Below, one piece after another: positions 49,451 to 59,457 of a stretch of 64,000 nt of DNA. This DNA comes from Flavobacterium humidisoli (lineage in GTDB: Bacteria; Bacteroidota; Bacteroidia; Flavobacteriales; Flavobacteriaceae). Where the stretch lies: NCBI RefSeq assembly GCF_023272795.1, contig NZ_CP096829.1, positions 4,960,001 to 5,024,000 on the forward strand. Direction: 5' to 3'. Position 1 is the stretch's first letter; each line of letters opens with the position of its first letter. The translations under genes and the position numbers were made by a program. The notes below the pieces were generated by a model, which saw nothing but the letters and a program-made list of their open reading frames with translations, was not told where the DNA came from and made no database searches.

Positions 49451-52400
49451 ATGAAAAACTTTACTTTCGAAAAAAGAATAAAAATCCTCCTAAGTTTTCT
49501 ATTAAGCATTTTGTTTCTTAATGTTTATGGCGGAGAAGGAAGCAAACAAACAACTCCTGACACTAATCATAGGGCTTCGCTTGCGATAAACAATAGCACT
49601 TATGGAAGTTTTGGCAGATATGGTTCGACAGACGCACAGCGATTGTATATTCGAATTCAAAACCCAAATAGCGAAAAAGTATATTTAGGTTTTAGCAGAG
49701 CTAGAAGATCAAGTCCAACTGGTACCGAAATTACTTCTAGATTTAGAATCATGAGACCCGATGGAAGCGTAGCATTTGCAAACTACAACTTGGATGGCAG
49801 CTCATCGAACATAACAGGTACTGAAGCCCAAAGACTTACCAGAGCGCAAAATGGTCCAAATGGTATAGACGGAGTTACTTCTGCTGGATATACTCCTATA
49901 GTTTTTAATCCAAATGGCATGCCTGCCGGTGATTACTATATCGAATTTGAGAGCACAACTGATGGTAGCAGTACTGAAATCTACTATAACTATTACGACA
50001 TTACAGTTGCCAATACTTCAAACAATTCAATTCCAGGGCGTATTTATTCAAAACGCTGGGCTTTTGCAATGGATGATGTTGAGACCGATTTTAATGGTGC
50101 CTTTTATGTTTTTGCTCCTGATAATGGTTCTACAACTGGAGCCGTTACTCAAAACGGTTTTGTAAATAAAATCAATTTTAATGGTGCTGGTTTCAGACCT
50201 TGGTATTTTAATGTGGCTTTTAATAATACAGGTCCAGGAAATTCAGGAAATGCTGCTAATGATCAAAAAAGTATTTATAACGCACCGAATGCTACACAAA
50301 TGAGTCCAAAATATGAGGTCTTCTTAAATGATCCTGATATTAATATATGGAAAAATGGAACCTATAACGGTAACATACAAATTAACGGAATTACCAATTG
50401 TGGTATTGGTGAAAGTAATATAAACATTAGTGTTTTTAAAAGCGGAACTATCGAAATACTTCTTGACTTTAACGGTGGAGATGGAATTTATACTCCAGGC
50501 ACAAAAGATGTACTAACTACCCAAACTGTTACAGCATCGGGAGCTCCTCCTTATGCCGTAAGTGTTCCTTGGAATGGAAAAGATGGTTTAGGAAATACCA
50601 TAGCACAAGGAACTTCGATACCAATAGTAGTTACTTTTGGACAAGCTGCTTTCCATTTTCCGATATATGATGTAGAAGAAAATCAATATGGTTTCTCCTG
50701 TACAACCGTTAGACCTGCAGCTCCATCTGGATATGTTTTAAAATTCTACTGGGACGACAGCAATATTACGTATACTGGAGGTACTTTTGACGCCAAAGTA
50801 AATCTTACTGGCTGTACACCAAACGGTACTCCTCCAAGTAATTGCCATAGATGGAATGGGTTTAACGACAATAATAATGGTTCGCCTCAATATGGAAATT
50901 TAAATACCATAAATACATGGTGGTATGCCAATCGAGATTTTGTAACTTCTAACATCGTTTTACCTCCATTCTACACTGTTGCACTAGGAACAACAAGCAA
51001 TGTTACTTGTTTTGGCGGTAATGATGGTAAAATTCAGATTAATGTAACAAACGGAACTGGTCCGTTTAAGTATTACATCAACGGAGAAACAACAGTAAAT
51101 ACTTTACAGAGTTTAACTGCTGGAACTTATAATATCAAAGTTGTCGATGCAAATGGCTGTTCTGCAAATATTAATGGCGTTGTAATTACACAACCTGCCG
51201 CGGCAGTAACCGTTGCCAAAACGTCTCAAACGGATGTATTATGTTTCGGAGCCTCAACCGGAGCCATCAACATAACAGCTTCTGGAGGTGTGGGACCGTA
51301 TACTTACGACTGGACTGATCTTACAGGAACCACTGATCCTGAAGACAGAACTGGACTTATTGCAGGAACTTACACCGTAACCGTAAAAGATTCTAAAGGA
51401 TGTACCTCTGCCCCTCTTGTCGTGACAATCACACAATCAGGTTCAGCAGTAGCATCTGCTAAAACTTCCCAGACTGATGTATTATGCTTTGGCGCTTCAA
51501 CGGGAGCCATCAACATAACAGCTTCTGGAGGTGTAGCCCCTTACACGTACGACTGGGCTGATCTTGCGGGAACCAATGATCCTGAAGATAGAACAGCATT
51601 GCCTGCAGGAACTTACACCGTAACCGTGAAAGATGCAAACGGATGTGCTGCCACACCGCTTTCTGTAACCATAACACAGCCTGCTTATGCTGTAGCCTCT
51701 GCTAAAACTTCCCAAACTGATGTATTATGCTTTGGCGCTTCAACAGGAGCAATAAACATAACAGCTTCTGGAGGTGTAGCGCCTTATACTTACGACTGGG
51801 CTGATCTTGTGGGAGCCAATGATCCAGAAGACAGAACAGCACTTCCTGCAGGAACTTACACCGTAACCGTAAAAGATGCAAACGGATGTGCTGCCGCACC
51901 GCTTTCTGTAACCATAACACAGCCTGCTTCTGCAGTAGCTGTTGCTAAAACTTCCCAAACTGACGTATTATGCTTTGGCGCTTCAACAGGAGCCATCAAC
52001 ATAACAGCTTCTGGAGGTGTAGCGCCTTACACTTACGACTGGGCTGATCTTGCAGGAACCAATGATCCTGAAGACAGAACAGCACTTCCTGCAGGAACTT
52101 ACACCGTAACCGTAAAGGATGCAAACGGATGTTCTGCCGCGCCTCTTGCCGTTACAATTACACAGCCTGCTTCAGCAGTAGCTGTTGCTAAAACTTCCCA
52201 AACTGACGTATTATGCTTTGGCGCTTCAACAGGCGCAATCAACATAACAGCTTCTGGAGGCCTAGCGCCTTACACGTACGACTGGGCCGATCTTGCGGGA
52301 ACCAATGATCCTGAAGACAGAACTGCACTTATTGCGGGAACTTACACCGTAACCGTAAAAGATGCAAACGGATGTTCTGAAGCGCCTCTTGCCGTTACAA

Positions 52401-55400
52401 TTACACAGCCTGCTTCTGCAGTAGCTGTTGCTAAAACTTCCCAAACTGACGTATTATGCTTTGGCGCTTCAACAGGAGCCATCAACATAACAGCTTCTGG
52501 AGGCGTAGCGCCTTACTCTTACGACTGGGCCGATCTGGCGGGAACCAATGATCCTGAAGACAGAACTGCACTTATTGCGGGAACTTACACCGTAACCGTA
52601 AAAGATGCAAACGGATGTTCTGCAGCGCCTCTTGCCGTTACAATTACACAGCCTGCTTCTGCAGTAGCTGTTGCTAAAACTTCCCAAACTGACGTATTAT
52701 GCTTTGGCGCTTCAACAGGAGCCATCAACATAACAGCTTCTGGAGGTGTAGCGCCTTACACTTACGACTGGGCTGATCTTGCAGGAACCAATGATCCTGA
52801 AGACAGAACAGCACTGCCTGCAGGAACTTACACCGTAACCGTGAAAGATGCAAACGGATGTTCTGCCGCACCGCTTTCTGTAACCATAACACAGCCTGCA
52901 TCTGCAGTGGCTGTAGCTAAAACTTCCCAAACTGACGTATTATGCTTTGGCGCTTCAACAGGAGCAATCAACATAACAGCTTCTGGAGGTGTCGCTCCTT
53001 ACACTTACGACTGGGCTGATCTGGCGGGAACCAATGATCCTGAAGACAGAACTGCACTTATTGCGGGAACTTACACCGTAACAGTAAAAGATGCAAATGG
53101 ATGTTCTGCCGCGCCTCTTGCCGTTACAATTACACAGCCTGCTTCTGCAGTAGCTGTTGCTAAAACTTCCCAAACTGACGTATTATGCTTTGGCGCTTCA
53201 ACAGGAGCCATCAACATAACAGCTTCTGGAGGTGTAGCGCCGTACACTTACGACTGGGCTGATCTGGCGGGAACCAATGATCCTGAAGACAGAACAGCAC
53301 TGCCTGCAGGAACTTACACCGTAACCGTGAAAGATGCAAACGGATGTTCCGCCGCACCGCTTTCTGTAACCATAACACAGCCTGCATCTGCAGTGGCTGT
53401 AGCTAAAACTTCCCAAACTGACGTATTATGCTTTGGCGCTTCAACAGGAGCAATCAACATAACAGCTTCTGGAGGTGTCGCTCCTTACACTTACGACTGG
53501 GCTGATCTGGCGGGAACCAATGATCCTGAAGACAGAACTGGACTTATTGCGGGAACGTATACTGTAACCATAAAAGATGTAAACGGATGTTCTGCCGCAC
53601 CGCTTTCTGTAACCATAACACAGCCTGCTTCTGCAGTAGCATCTGCTAAAACTTCCCAGACTGATGTATTATGCTTTGGCGCTTCAACTGGAGCCATCAA
53701 CATAACAGCTTCTGGAGGTGTAGCGCCGTACACTTACGACTGGGCTGATCTTGCGGGAACCAATGATCCTGAAGACAGAACAGCATTGCCTGCAGGAACT
53801 TACACCGTAACCGTGAAAGATGCAAACGGATGTTCTGCAGCGCCGCTTTCTGTAACCATAACACAGCCTGCTTCAGCAGTAGCATCTGCTAAAACTTCCC
53901 AAACTGACGTATTATGTTTCGGAGCCTCAACTGGAGCCATTAACATAACAGCTTCTGGAGGCGTAGCGCCTTACACTTACGACTGGGCCGATCTTGCGGG
54001 AACCAATGATCCTGAAGACAGAACTGCACTTATTACGGGAACTTATACCGTAACCGTGAAAGACGCAAACGGATGTGCTGCCGCGCCACTTTCTATAACT
54101 ATTACACAGCCAGGTACTGCTTTATCATGCTCTGTTGTACAAAATAAACCAGTAACTTCAAATGGTTTAAGCAATGGTGAGGCAACTGTATCTCCAATTG
54201 GAGGCACTCCTACTTACACTTACTTATGGGATAATGGCGAAAATACACCCAAAGCAGTAGCTCTAAATGCAGGAACGCATAGCGTAAAAGTTACGGATGC
54301 AAACGGATGTACTACAGAGTGCAGCATTGTAATTACTGAACCAAATGTTCTTTCTTGCAGTATAGCGCAGGATGCAACTGTAAAATGTTATGGAGGGAAT
54401 ACTGGTAAAGCTACGGTAACAGCTGTGGGCGGCAATGGAGAGTATACCTACCTTTGGGATAATGGCGAAACAACTGCACAAGCAGTTGCTTTAACAGCAG
54501 GTTTACATTCTGTAACAGTTACTGACAAATTAGGATATAGTACAAAATGCGAAATAACAATTGGTCAGCCTCAAGCTCTTTTAAGCGCAACAACAACGCA
54601 AGTTAATGTAGCTTGTGGTGGCGGAGCAACAGGTTCAGCAACTGTTATTCCATCTGGAGGAACAAGCCCTTATACTTACTCTTGGGATACTAATCCTGTT
54701 CAGACAGATGCTACAGCTATAGGACTTAAAGCCGGAACTTATAATGTTACGGTTACAGATGCCAACTTATGTACCATCGTAAAAACTGCAATTATTATCG
54801 ATGGAGATTCCGTTATACCTGTTATAGATCCACTACCTGCAGTTTCTACTATCAATTGTCCAGCAGAACCAGTTTTTGCACAAGCAACAGCAACTGACGA
54901 CAATGGAACGATCTCTTCATTAACTTATGAAGACACTACTACAGAAGGAAATTGTGCTGGAACTTATACAAAAACAAGAACATGGACTGCAAAAGATGCT
55001 TGTGGAAATGTTTCACTACCTGTAAGCCAAACCATTATAGTGCAAGACAATTCTGCGCCAACATGGACTACTCAAGCTGGATCTTTAGACAAAACTATAG
55101 AATGCAGTGACGAACAGGCTTTAGCAAATGCGCAATCTTTATTCCCAACAGCTTCTGACTTATGCGATACTGATGTGTCTAACATCATTAAAGTAAGCGG
55201 ACAGTTCGTAGCTTCTGAAGGATGCGGAAATGCAGGAACTTACACCAACACTTGGACTGTAAAAGATGACTGTGGAAATACTTCTGAAACTTTCACTCAG
55301 ATAATTACAATTCAGGATACAACTGCGCCAACATGGACTACTCAAGCTGGATCTTTAGACAAAACTATAGAATGCAGTGACGAACAGGCTTTAGCAAATG

Positions 55401-58400
55401 CGCAATCTTTATTCCCAACAGCTTCTGACTTATGCGATACTGATGTGTCTAACATCATTAAAGTAAGCGGACAGTTTGTAGCTTCTGAAGGATGCGGAAA
55501 TGCAGGAACTTACACCAATACTTGGACTGTAAAAGATGACTGTGGAAATACTTCTGAAACTTTCACTCAGATAATTACAATTCAAGATACAACTGCTCCG
55601 ACATGGACTACTCAAGCTGGTGCTTTAAATGCAACTTTAGAGTGCAGTGACACTGAAGGGCTTGCTGCTGCTCAGGCTCAGTTCCCGATAGCTTCTGACT
55701 TATGCGATACTGATGTGTCTAATATTACTAAAGTAAGCGGACAGTTTGTAGCTTCAGAAAATTGTTCAAATGCAGGAACTTACACCAACACTTGGACTGT
55801 AAAAGACGACTGTGGAAATACTTCTGAAACTTTCACTCAGATAATTACAATTCAGGATACCATGAAACCAGCTTTCGTTGGCGAATTGCCTTCAGATATT
55901 ACGGTTTCTTGTGATGCGGTTCCAGAGCCATACAACATGCAAGCTTCTGATAATTGCAACGGAGACTTGCCAATTGTTTTTAGTGAAACTAAAAGCGATA
56001 TTAAAAACGAATGCGGTACAGAATATACCTTAACTCGCAACTGGTCAACAAGTGATTGTGGAGGGAATTCAATTTCTTATACCCAAATTATTACGGTAAG
56101 AGATACAACACCTCCAACAGGCACTGCACCAGCAGATGTTGCTAATCTGCAAAATGCTGCAGACATTCCAGCAGGAAGCCCAGAAGACATAAAAGATGCG
56201 ACTGATAACTGTGGTGGAACGGTAAATATTACTGTAAACGATACTAACAATGGAGCAACTGGATGCAATGGAGAATCTTACATTTTGACTAGAACTTATA
56301 CACTAACAGATTGCGCAGGAAATAAAACTGAATTGGTACAAACCTTTACAGTTGAAAATAAAGTTTCTGTGAGCGGCATACCTACCAATGTAAGCTGTCA
56401 AGGAGAAAGCAACGGTTCGATAGCAGTTACTAGCAGTCCTGGAGCTACTGTAGTTATTACAAATCAAAATAATGAGGTAGTTGGAAATACTAATTTACCA
56501 GCCGGAACATATACACTTACTGCAACATCTGTAGTAAATGGTGAGAACCAAACTTGTACAGCAACTGCAACAGTTGTGATTACAGAGCCAAATTATAGAG
56601 TTAAAATATCTGGACAAATCATAAATGTAAATACGAACGCTCCAATTGCAAATGTACCTGTGACATTGATTCCTCAGGGAACAACTACCGGTCCAATACA
56701 AATGCGTATTACTGGCGCTGATGGAATGTACAGCTTTACAGGAATGCCTGCTGGAAGCTATTTGGTACAAGTTCAGGATGCTAATTTAAATAGTGCCTAT
56801 CAACTATACCCTGTCGATTCAAGCTTGTTCTTTACTACTCTTGAAGAATGTGCTTTCCAAGTTCATAACTTTGAATACGGAAAATCAAACCTTCCAGTTC
56901 TTGGAGATTATGTTTGGTATGATCTTAACAATAACGGAATTCAAGATGAATGGTATGACGCTAATAATGATGGAGTGGTTACCAAAAACATTCCAGATTC
57001 AAACGGATCTATTGATTATAGCCAATGGGAATGGATTGACCTTAACGGAGACGGAAGCTATACTGGTCCGCAAAACAATGGCGAATTAAATGCCGCAGGT
57101 TTTGGAAATGCGTTAAATGCCAATGTAATAATCGATGGTCCAAACGGATATCATGAAGAAGTTATAGTGGGTATCGAAGGATTCTGGAGAGATCGTCCAG
57201 ATACAGCAAATCCTTACGGAGACTATACGATCAAATTGGTTAGAGATGCCAACTTTGATGCCGTGGCTGCTGCTTTAGGAGCAACTGGTTTAGTAAAAGT
57301 TCTGCCTTCAATATCTTCTAAAAACATAGCAGCTAAAACAAACAAAATGCAATTGCATACCGTTTGTAAAACAACAACAGACAGTGGTTATGTCGTAACG
57401 GTAACTCCAGAGGATTTGGTTCATTTAGATGCCGACTTTGGTGTAAGCTGTAAAGATTACAAAGATATTGTTGCCAATGACGATAGCGCAGGTCCAATTG
57501 CAGGTGTAAACCACATTACAACTAATGTATTAAATGTATTGCCAAATGATACTTTAGAAGGAAATGCCATAACTGCATCTGATGTTATTATTACAACTGT
57601 AACGCCAAACGAGTTTTTACAATTAAATCCTGATGGTTCTGTTGATGTACTACCAAATGCTCCTGTAGGAACACTGACAATGGTATATCAAATTTGCGAA
57701 GCCGATCAGACAGACAACTGTGATACTGCAACTGTTACTGTTACAATTGAAGCTCCAATAATGACCGTTACAGCAACTTCAATTTGTGTTAATGATGTTC
57801 CATATATTGATTATGTAGTAACAGCAGTAAACTTCACTCCTTTAAATGGTGTAAGCATTGCTTGGGCAGACAGCAACAGCAATGTCGTAACAACAATGAA
57901 CAATTTACCATTAAGTGGTCGTGTATTGTGGCCAGGAGCGGTTGTAGACGAGCAAGGAAAAGGAATTGATTGGCCAGGCTGGATTTTTGAAAATAACAGA
58001 TGGATTGAAGGAGCAGATGGATTTGAGAAATTACGTCCAACTACTAATGTAACTTTCACTGTTAATCCAAGTCAGACTATTACAATTAATTATCCGCCTG
58101 CAGATCCTTATTGTACTGCAAGACCAACATTTGCAATAGTGGCTAATGATGATACTCCTGCACCGATAATAGAAAGTCCAACACAAACTACCGTAGGCAA
58201 TGTTTTAACTAACGATACATTAAATAGTAGTTCAGTAAATATAAATGATGTCACATTAACGACAACTATTCCAGATCCAACAGGTTCGATATCTGTTAAT
58301 CCTGACGGAACTATAAGTGTTGCACCCAATACACCTGGTGGCACTTATACTTTAACCTATCAAATCTGTGAAAAAGCTGATTTTGGAAACTGTGATACTG

Positions 58401-59320
58401 CAATAGTGACTGTTACTGTGATTTCTCCAATCGTTGCTAATGATGATACATTCAGCAATATAGGATGCAATTCTTTTGGACTAGTAGGCAATCTATTGAG
58501 TAACGACGTAAAAGGAAGAACTCCTATAACCATAGATTTAGTAAACTTTACACTTATTGCCCAAGGAAACACTACTAAAACAGATCCAAATATTACCGTT
58601 GATAGTTCTGGAAATGTAAATGTGTCTAGTTTAACAGTTGCAGGAACTTACACTTACAGCTACACAATTTGTGATAAACTAAATCCTGAAAATTGTGATT
58701 CTGCAATCGTTACCATTATAGTAATTCCAAATGGTGCTATTGAGGTTACAGGTACAGCATGTAACGATGATTCAACATTGGTTAACTTGAGCAGCCTGCT
58801 TCCCGAAGGAAGCCCTACAACAGGAGTTTGGCAAGATAGAAACAATACCAATGCGTTACAGGGTGGCATCCTTAATCCGTTTGGTTTAGCATTAGGCAAT
58901 TATGTTTTTGAATATGTAATAGCAGATCAAAACTGTCCGCGAACCGTAGTTTTAAACATGGAAATCAATGATGACTGTAAAGTCTTAGCTTGTGGTAACG
59001 TGTTGGTGCATAATGCTTTCTCTCCTAATGGTGATAACATGAATGATTTCTTCAAAATTGATAATATTGATGAACTAACCTGTTATCCAGGCAATACTGT
59101 CGAAATATATAATCGCTGGGGAATTTTAGTTTTTGAAACTACAAATTACAACAATAAAACAAATGCTTTTGATGGAACTTCAAGAGGAAGAACAACTGTT
59201 AAGCAATCTGACGGACTACCAACTGGAACCTATTTTTACATTATCACGTATAAATCTCTAGATGGAAACAACAATGTTCAAGATCATAAACTAGACGGGT
59301 ATTTATATTTATCTAGATAG
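49451..59320 (+). CDS. Giant SprB-repeat surface adhesin with type B T9SS sorting domain
   Basis: A 3289-residue secreted adhesin. Order: signal peptide; about 500 residues of unassigned N-terminal globular region; a divergent SprB repeat at about 520-588; twelve near-identical 81-residue SprB repeats (589-1560, KTSQTDVLCFGASTGAINIT with NGC cysteine); three divergent SprB repeats to about 1780; a cysteine-rich array including three 90-residue units (APTWTTQAG...DDCGNTS) at about 1871-2140; a carboxypeptidase-regulatory-like and SdrD-B-like part (LGDYVWYDLNNNGIQDEW, about 2484); three VANDD modules; and a C-terminal gliding-motility-associated domain (NAFSPNGDNMNDFFKI ... GTYFYIITY). The last marks it for T9SS export with SprF. 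It resembles F. johnsoniae SprB but is half the length. Confidence 0.93.
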   Translation: MKNFTFEKRIKILLSFLLSILFLNVYGGEGSKQTTPDTNHRASLAINNSTYGSFGRYGSTDAQRLYIRIQNPNSEKVYLGFSRARRSSPTGTEITSRFRIMRPDGSVAFANYNLDGSSSNITGTEAQRLTRAQNGPNGIDGVTSAGYTPIVFNPNGMPAGDYYIEFESTTDGSSTEIYYNYYDITVANTSNNSIPGRIYSKRWAFAMDDVETDFNGAFYVFAPDNGSTTGAVTQNGFVNKINFNGAGFRPWYFNVAFNNTGPGNSGNAANDQKSIYNAPNATQMSPKYEVFLNDPDINIWKNGTYNGNIQINGITNCGIGESNINISVFKSGTIEILLDFNGGDGIYTPGTKDVLTTQTVTASGAPPYAVSVPWNGKDGLGNTIAQGTSIPIVVTFGQAAFHFPIYDVEENQYGFSCTTVRPAAPSGYVLKFYWDDSNITYTGGTFDAKVNLTGCTPNGTPPSNCHRWNGFNDNNNGSPQYGNLNTINTWWYANRDFVTSNIVLPPFYTVALGTTSNVTCFGGNDGKIQINVTNGTGPFKYYINGETTVNTLQSLTAGTYNIKVVDANGCSANINGVVITQPAAAVTVAKTSQTDVLCFGASTGAINITASGGVGPYTYDWTDLTGTTDPEDRTGLIAGTYTVTVKDSKGCTSAPLVVTITQSGSAVASAKTSQTDVLCFGASTGAINITASGGVAPYTYDWADLAGTNDPEDRTALPAGTYTVTVKDANGCAATPLSVTITQPAYAVASAKTSQTDVLCFGASTGAINITASGGVAPYTYDWADLVGANDPEDRTALPAGTYTVTVKDANGCAAAPLSVTITQPASAVAVAKTSQTDVLCFGASTGAINITASGGVAPYTYDWADLAGTNDPEDRTALPAGTYTVTVKDANGCSAAPLAVTITQPASAVAVAKTSQTDVLCFGASTGAINITASGGLAPYTYDWADLAGTNDPEDRTALIAGTYTVTVKDANGCSEAPLAVTITQPASAVAVAKTSQTDVLCFGASTGAINITASGGVAPYSYDWADLAGTNDPEDRTALIAGTYTVTVKDANGCSAAPLAVTITQPASAVAVAKTSQTDVLCFGASTGAINITASGGVAPYTYDWADLAGTNDPEDRTALPAGTYTVTVKDANGCSAAPLSVTITQPASAVAVAKTSQTDVLCFGASTGAINITASGGVAPYTYDWADLAGTNDPEDRTALIAGTYTVTVKDANGCSAAPLAVTITQPASAVAVAKTSQTDVLCFGASTGAINITASGGVAPYTYDWADLAGTNDPEDRTALPAGTYTVTVKDANGCSAAPLSVTITQPASAVAVAKTSQTDVLCFGASTGAINITASGGVAPYTYDWADLAGTNDPEDRTGLIAGTYTVTIKDVNGCSAAPLSVTITQPASAVASAKTSQTDVLCFGASTGAINITASGGVAPYTYDWADLAGTNDPEDRTALPAGTYTVTVKDANGCSAAPLSVTITQPASAVASAKTSQTDVLCFGASTGAINITASGGVAPYTYDWADLAGTNDPEDRTALITGTYTVTVKDANGCAAAPLSITITQPGTALSCSVVQNKPVTSNGLSNGEATVSPIGGTPTYTYLWDNGENTPKAVALNAGTHSVKVTDANGCTTECSIVITEPNVLSCSIAQDATVKCYGGNTGKATVTAVGGNGEYTYLWDNGETTAQAVALTAGLHSVTVTDKLGYSTKCEITIGQPQALLSATTTQVNVACGGGATGSATVIPSGGTSPYTYSWDTNPVQTDATAIGLKAGTYNVTVTDANLCTIVKTAIIIDGDSVIPVIDPLPAVSTINCPAEPVFAQATATDDNGTISSLTYEDTTTEGNCAGTYTKTRTWTAKDACGNVSLPVSQTIIVQDNSAPTWTTQAGSLDKTIECSDEQALANAQSLFPTASDLCDTDVSNIIKVSGQFVASEGCGNAGTYTNTWTVKDDCGNTSETFTQIITIQDTTAPTWTTQAGSLDKTIECSDEQALANAQSLFPTASDLCDTDVSNIIKVSGQFVASEGCGNAGTYTNTWTVKDDCGNTSETFTQIITIQDTTAPTWTTQAGALNATLECSDTEGLAAAQAQFPIASDLCDTDVSNITKVSGQFVASENCSNAGTYTNTWTVKDDCGNTSETFTQIITIQDTMKPAFVGELPSDITVSCDAVPEPYNMQASDNCNGDLPIVFSETKSDIKNECGTEYTLTRNWSTSDCGGNSISYTQIITVRDTTPPTGTAPADVANLQNAADIPAGSPEDIKDATDNCGGTVNITVNDTNNGATGCNGESYILTRTYTLTDCAGNKTELVQTFTVENKVSVSGIPTNVSCQGESNGSIAVTSSPGATVVITNQNNEVVGNTNLPAGTYTLTATSVVNGENQTCTATATVVITEPNYRVKISGQIINVNTNAPIANVPVTLIPQGTTTGPIQMRITGADGMYSFTGMPAGSYLVQVQDANLNSAYQLYPVDSSLFFTTLEECAFQVHNFEYGKSNLPVLGDYVWYDLNNNGIQDEWYDANNDGVVTKNIPDSNGSIDYSQWEWIDLNGDGSYTGPQNNGELNAAGFGNALNANVIIDGPNGYHEEVIVGIEGFWRDRPDTANPYGDYTIKLVRDANFDAVAAALGATGLVKVLPSISSKNIAAKTNKMQLHTVCKTTTDSGYVVTVTPEDLVHLDADFGVSCKDYKDIVANDDSAGPIAGVNHITTNVLNVLPNDTLEGNAITASDVIITTVTPNEFLQLNPDGSVDVLPNAPVGTLTMVYQICEADQTDNCDTATVTVTIEAPIMTVTATSICVNDVPYIDYVVTAVNFTPLNGVSIAWADSNSNVVTTMNNLPLSGRVLWPGAVVDEQGKGIDWPGWIFENNRWIEGADGFEKLRPTTNVTFTVNPSQTITINYPPADPYCTARPTFAIVANDDTPAPIIESPTQTTVGNVLTNDTLNSSSVNINDVTLTTTIPDPTGSISVNPDGTISVAPNTPGGTYTLTYQICEKADFGNCDTAIVTVTVISPIVANDDTFSNIGCNSFGLVGNLLSNDVKGRTPITIDLVNFTLIAQGNTTKTDPNITVDSSGNVNVSSLTVAGTYTYSYTICDKLNPENCDSAIVTIIVIPNGAIEVTGTACNDDSTLVNLSSLLPEGSPTTGVWQDRNNTNALQGGILNPFGLALGNYVFEYVIADQNCPRTVVLNMEINDDCKVLACGNVLVHNAFSPNGDNMNDFFKIDNIDELTCYPGNTVEIYNRWGILVFETTNYNNKTNAFDGTSRGRTTVKQSDGLPTGTYFYIITYKSLDGNNNVQDHKLDGYLYLSR
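51215..54130 (+). repeat. Twelve tandem 243-bp SprB repeats
   Basis: Twelve in-frame copies of 243 bp (81 codons) begin at 51215 and continue without interruption to 54130. Copies are nearly identical at DNA level except for a few switch positions: LPAG versus LIAG, and PLSV versus PLAV. Copies 7-8 and 9-10 share private differences (GCATCTGCAGTGGCTGTAGC, GTCGCTCC) at a distance of 486 bp, revealing a two-unit duplication. Confidence 0.95.
55061..55870 (+). repeat. Three tandem 270-bp adhesin repeats
   Basis: Units start at 55061, 55331 and 55601, each with ACATGGACTACTCAAGCTGG. Units 1 and 2 encode identical 90-residue peptides and differ only at a handful of silent positions; unit 3 diverges in its first half and keeps the DLCDTDVSNI and DDCGNTSETFTQI blocks. 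Confidence 0.9.
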
Positions 59321-59327
59321 CAATTAC

Positions 59328-59359
59328 AATACGCTGCAAATAAATATTTGCAGCGTATT
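59328..59359 (+). terminator. 14-bp hairpin between adhesin and sprF-like gene
   Basis: AATACGCTGCAAAT (59328-59341) and ATTTGCAGCGTATT (59346-59359) with loop AAAT, followed by A-rich and then T-rich sequence. It is only 8 bp after the adhesin stop and 98 bp ahead of the SprF-like gene, so it may end or attenuate the long adhesin transcript. Confidence 0.8.
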
Positions 59360-59457
59360 AAAAAATCTATATTTTTTTGATTAATTCTAAAATACAATTA
59401 ATTAAAAAACAATGATTTAAATAGTCAATAGTAATTATTAAATTAATAAAATCTACT

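Noticed and set aside
51497..53416. A ladder of 72-residue minus-strand reading frames repeated every 243 bp
   Set aside because: They are the antisense of the SprB repeat array, biased in composition (Cys, Ser, Arg rich), without start signals, and follow the sense-strand codon structure.
51215..54130. CRISPR-like interpretation of the regular repeats
   Set aside because: The repeats are long, coding, contiguous and have no unique spacers.
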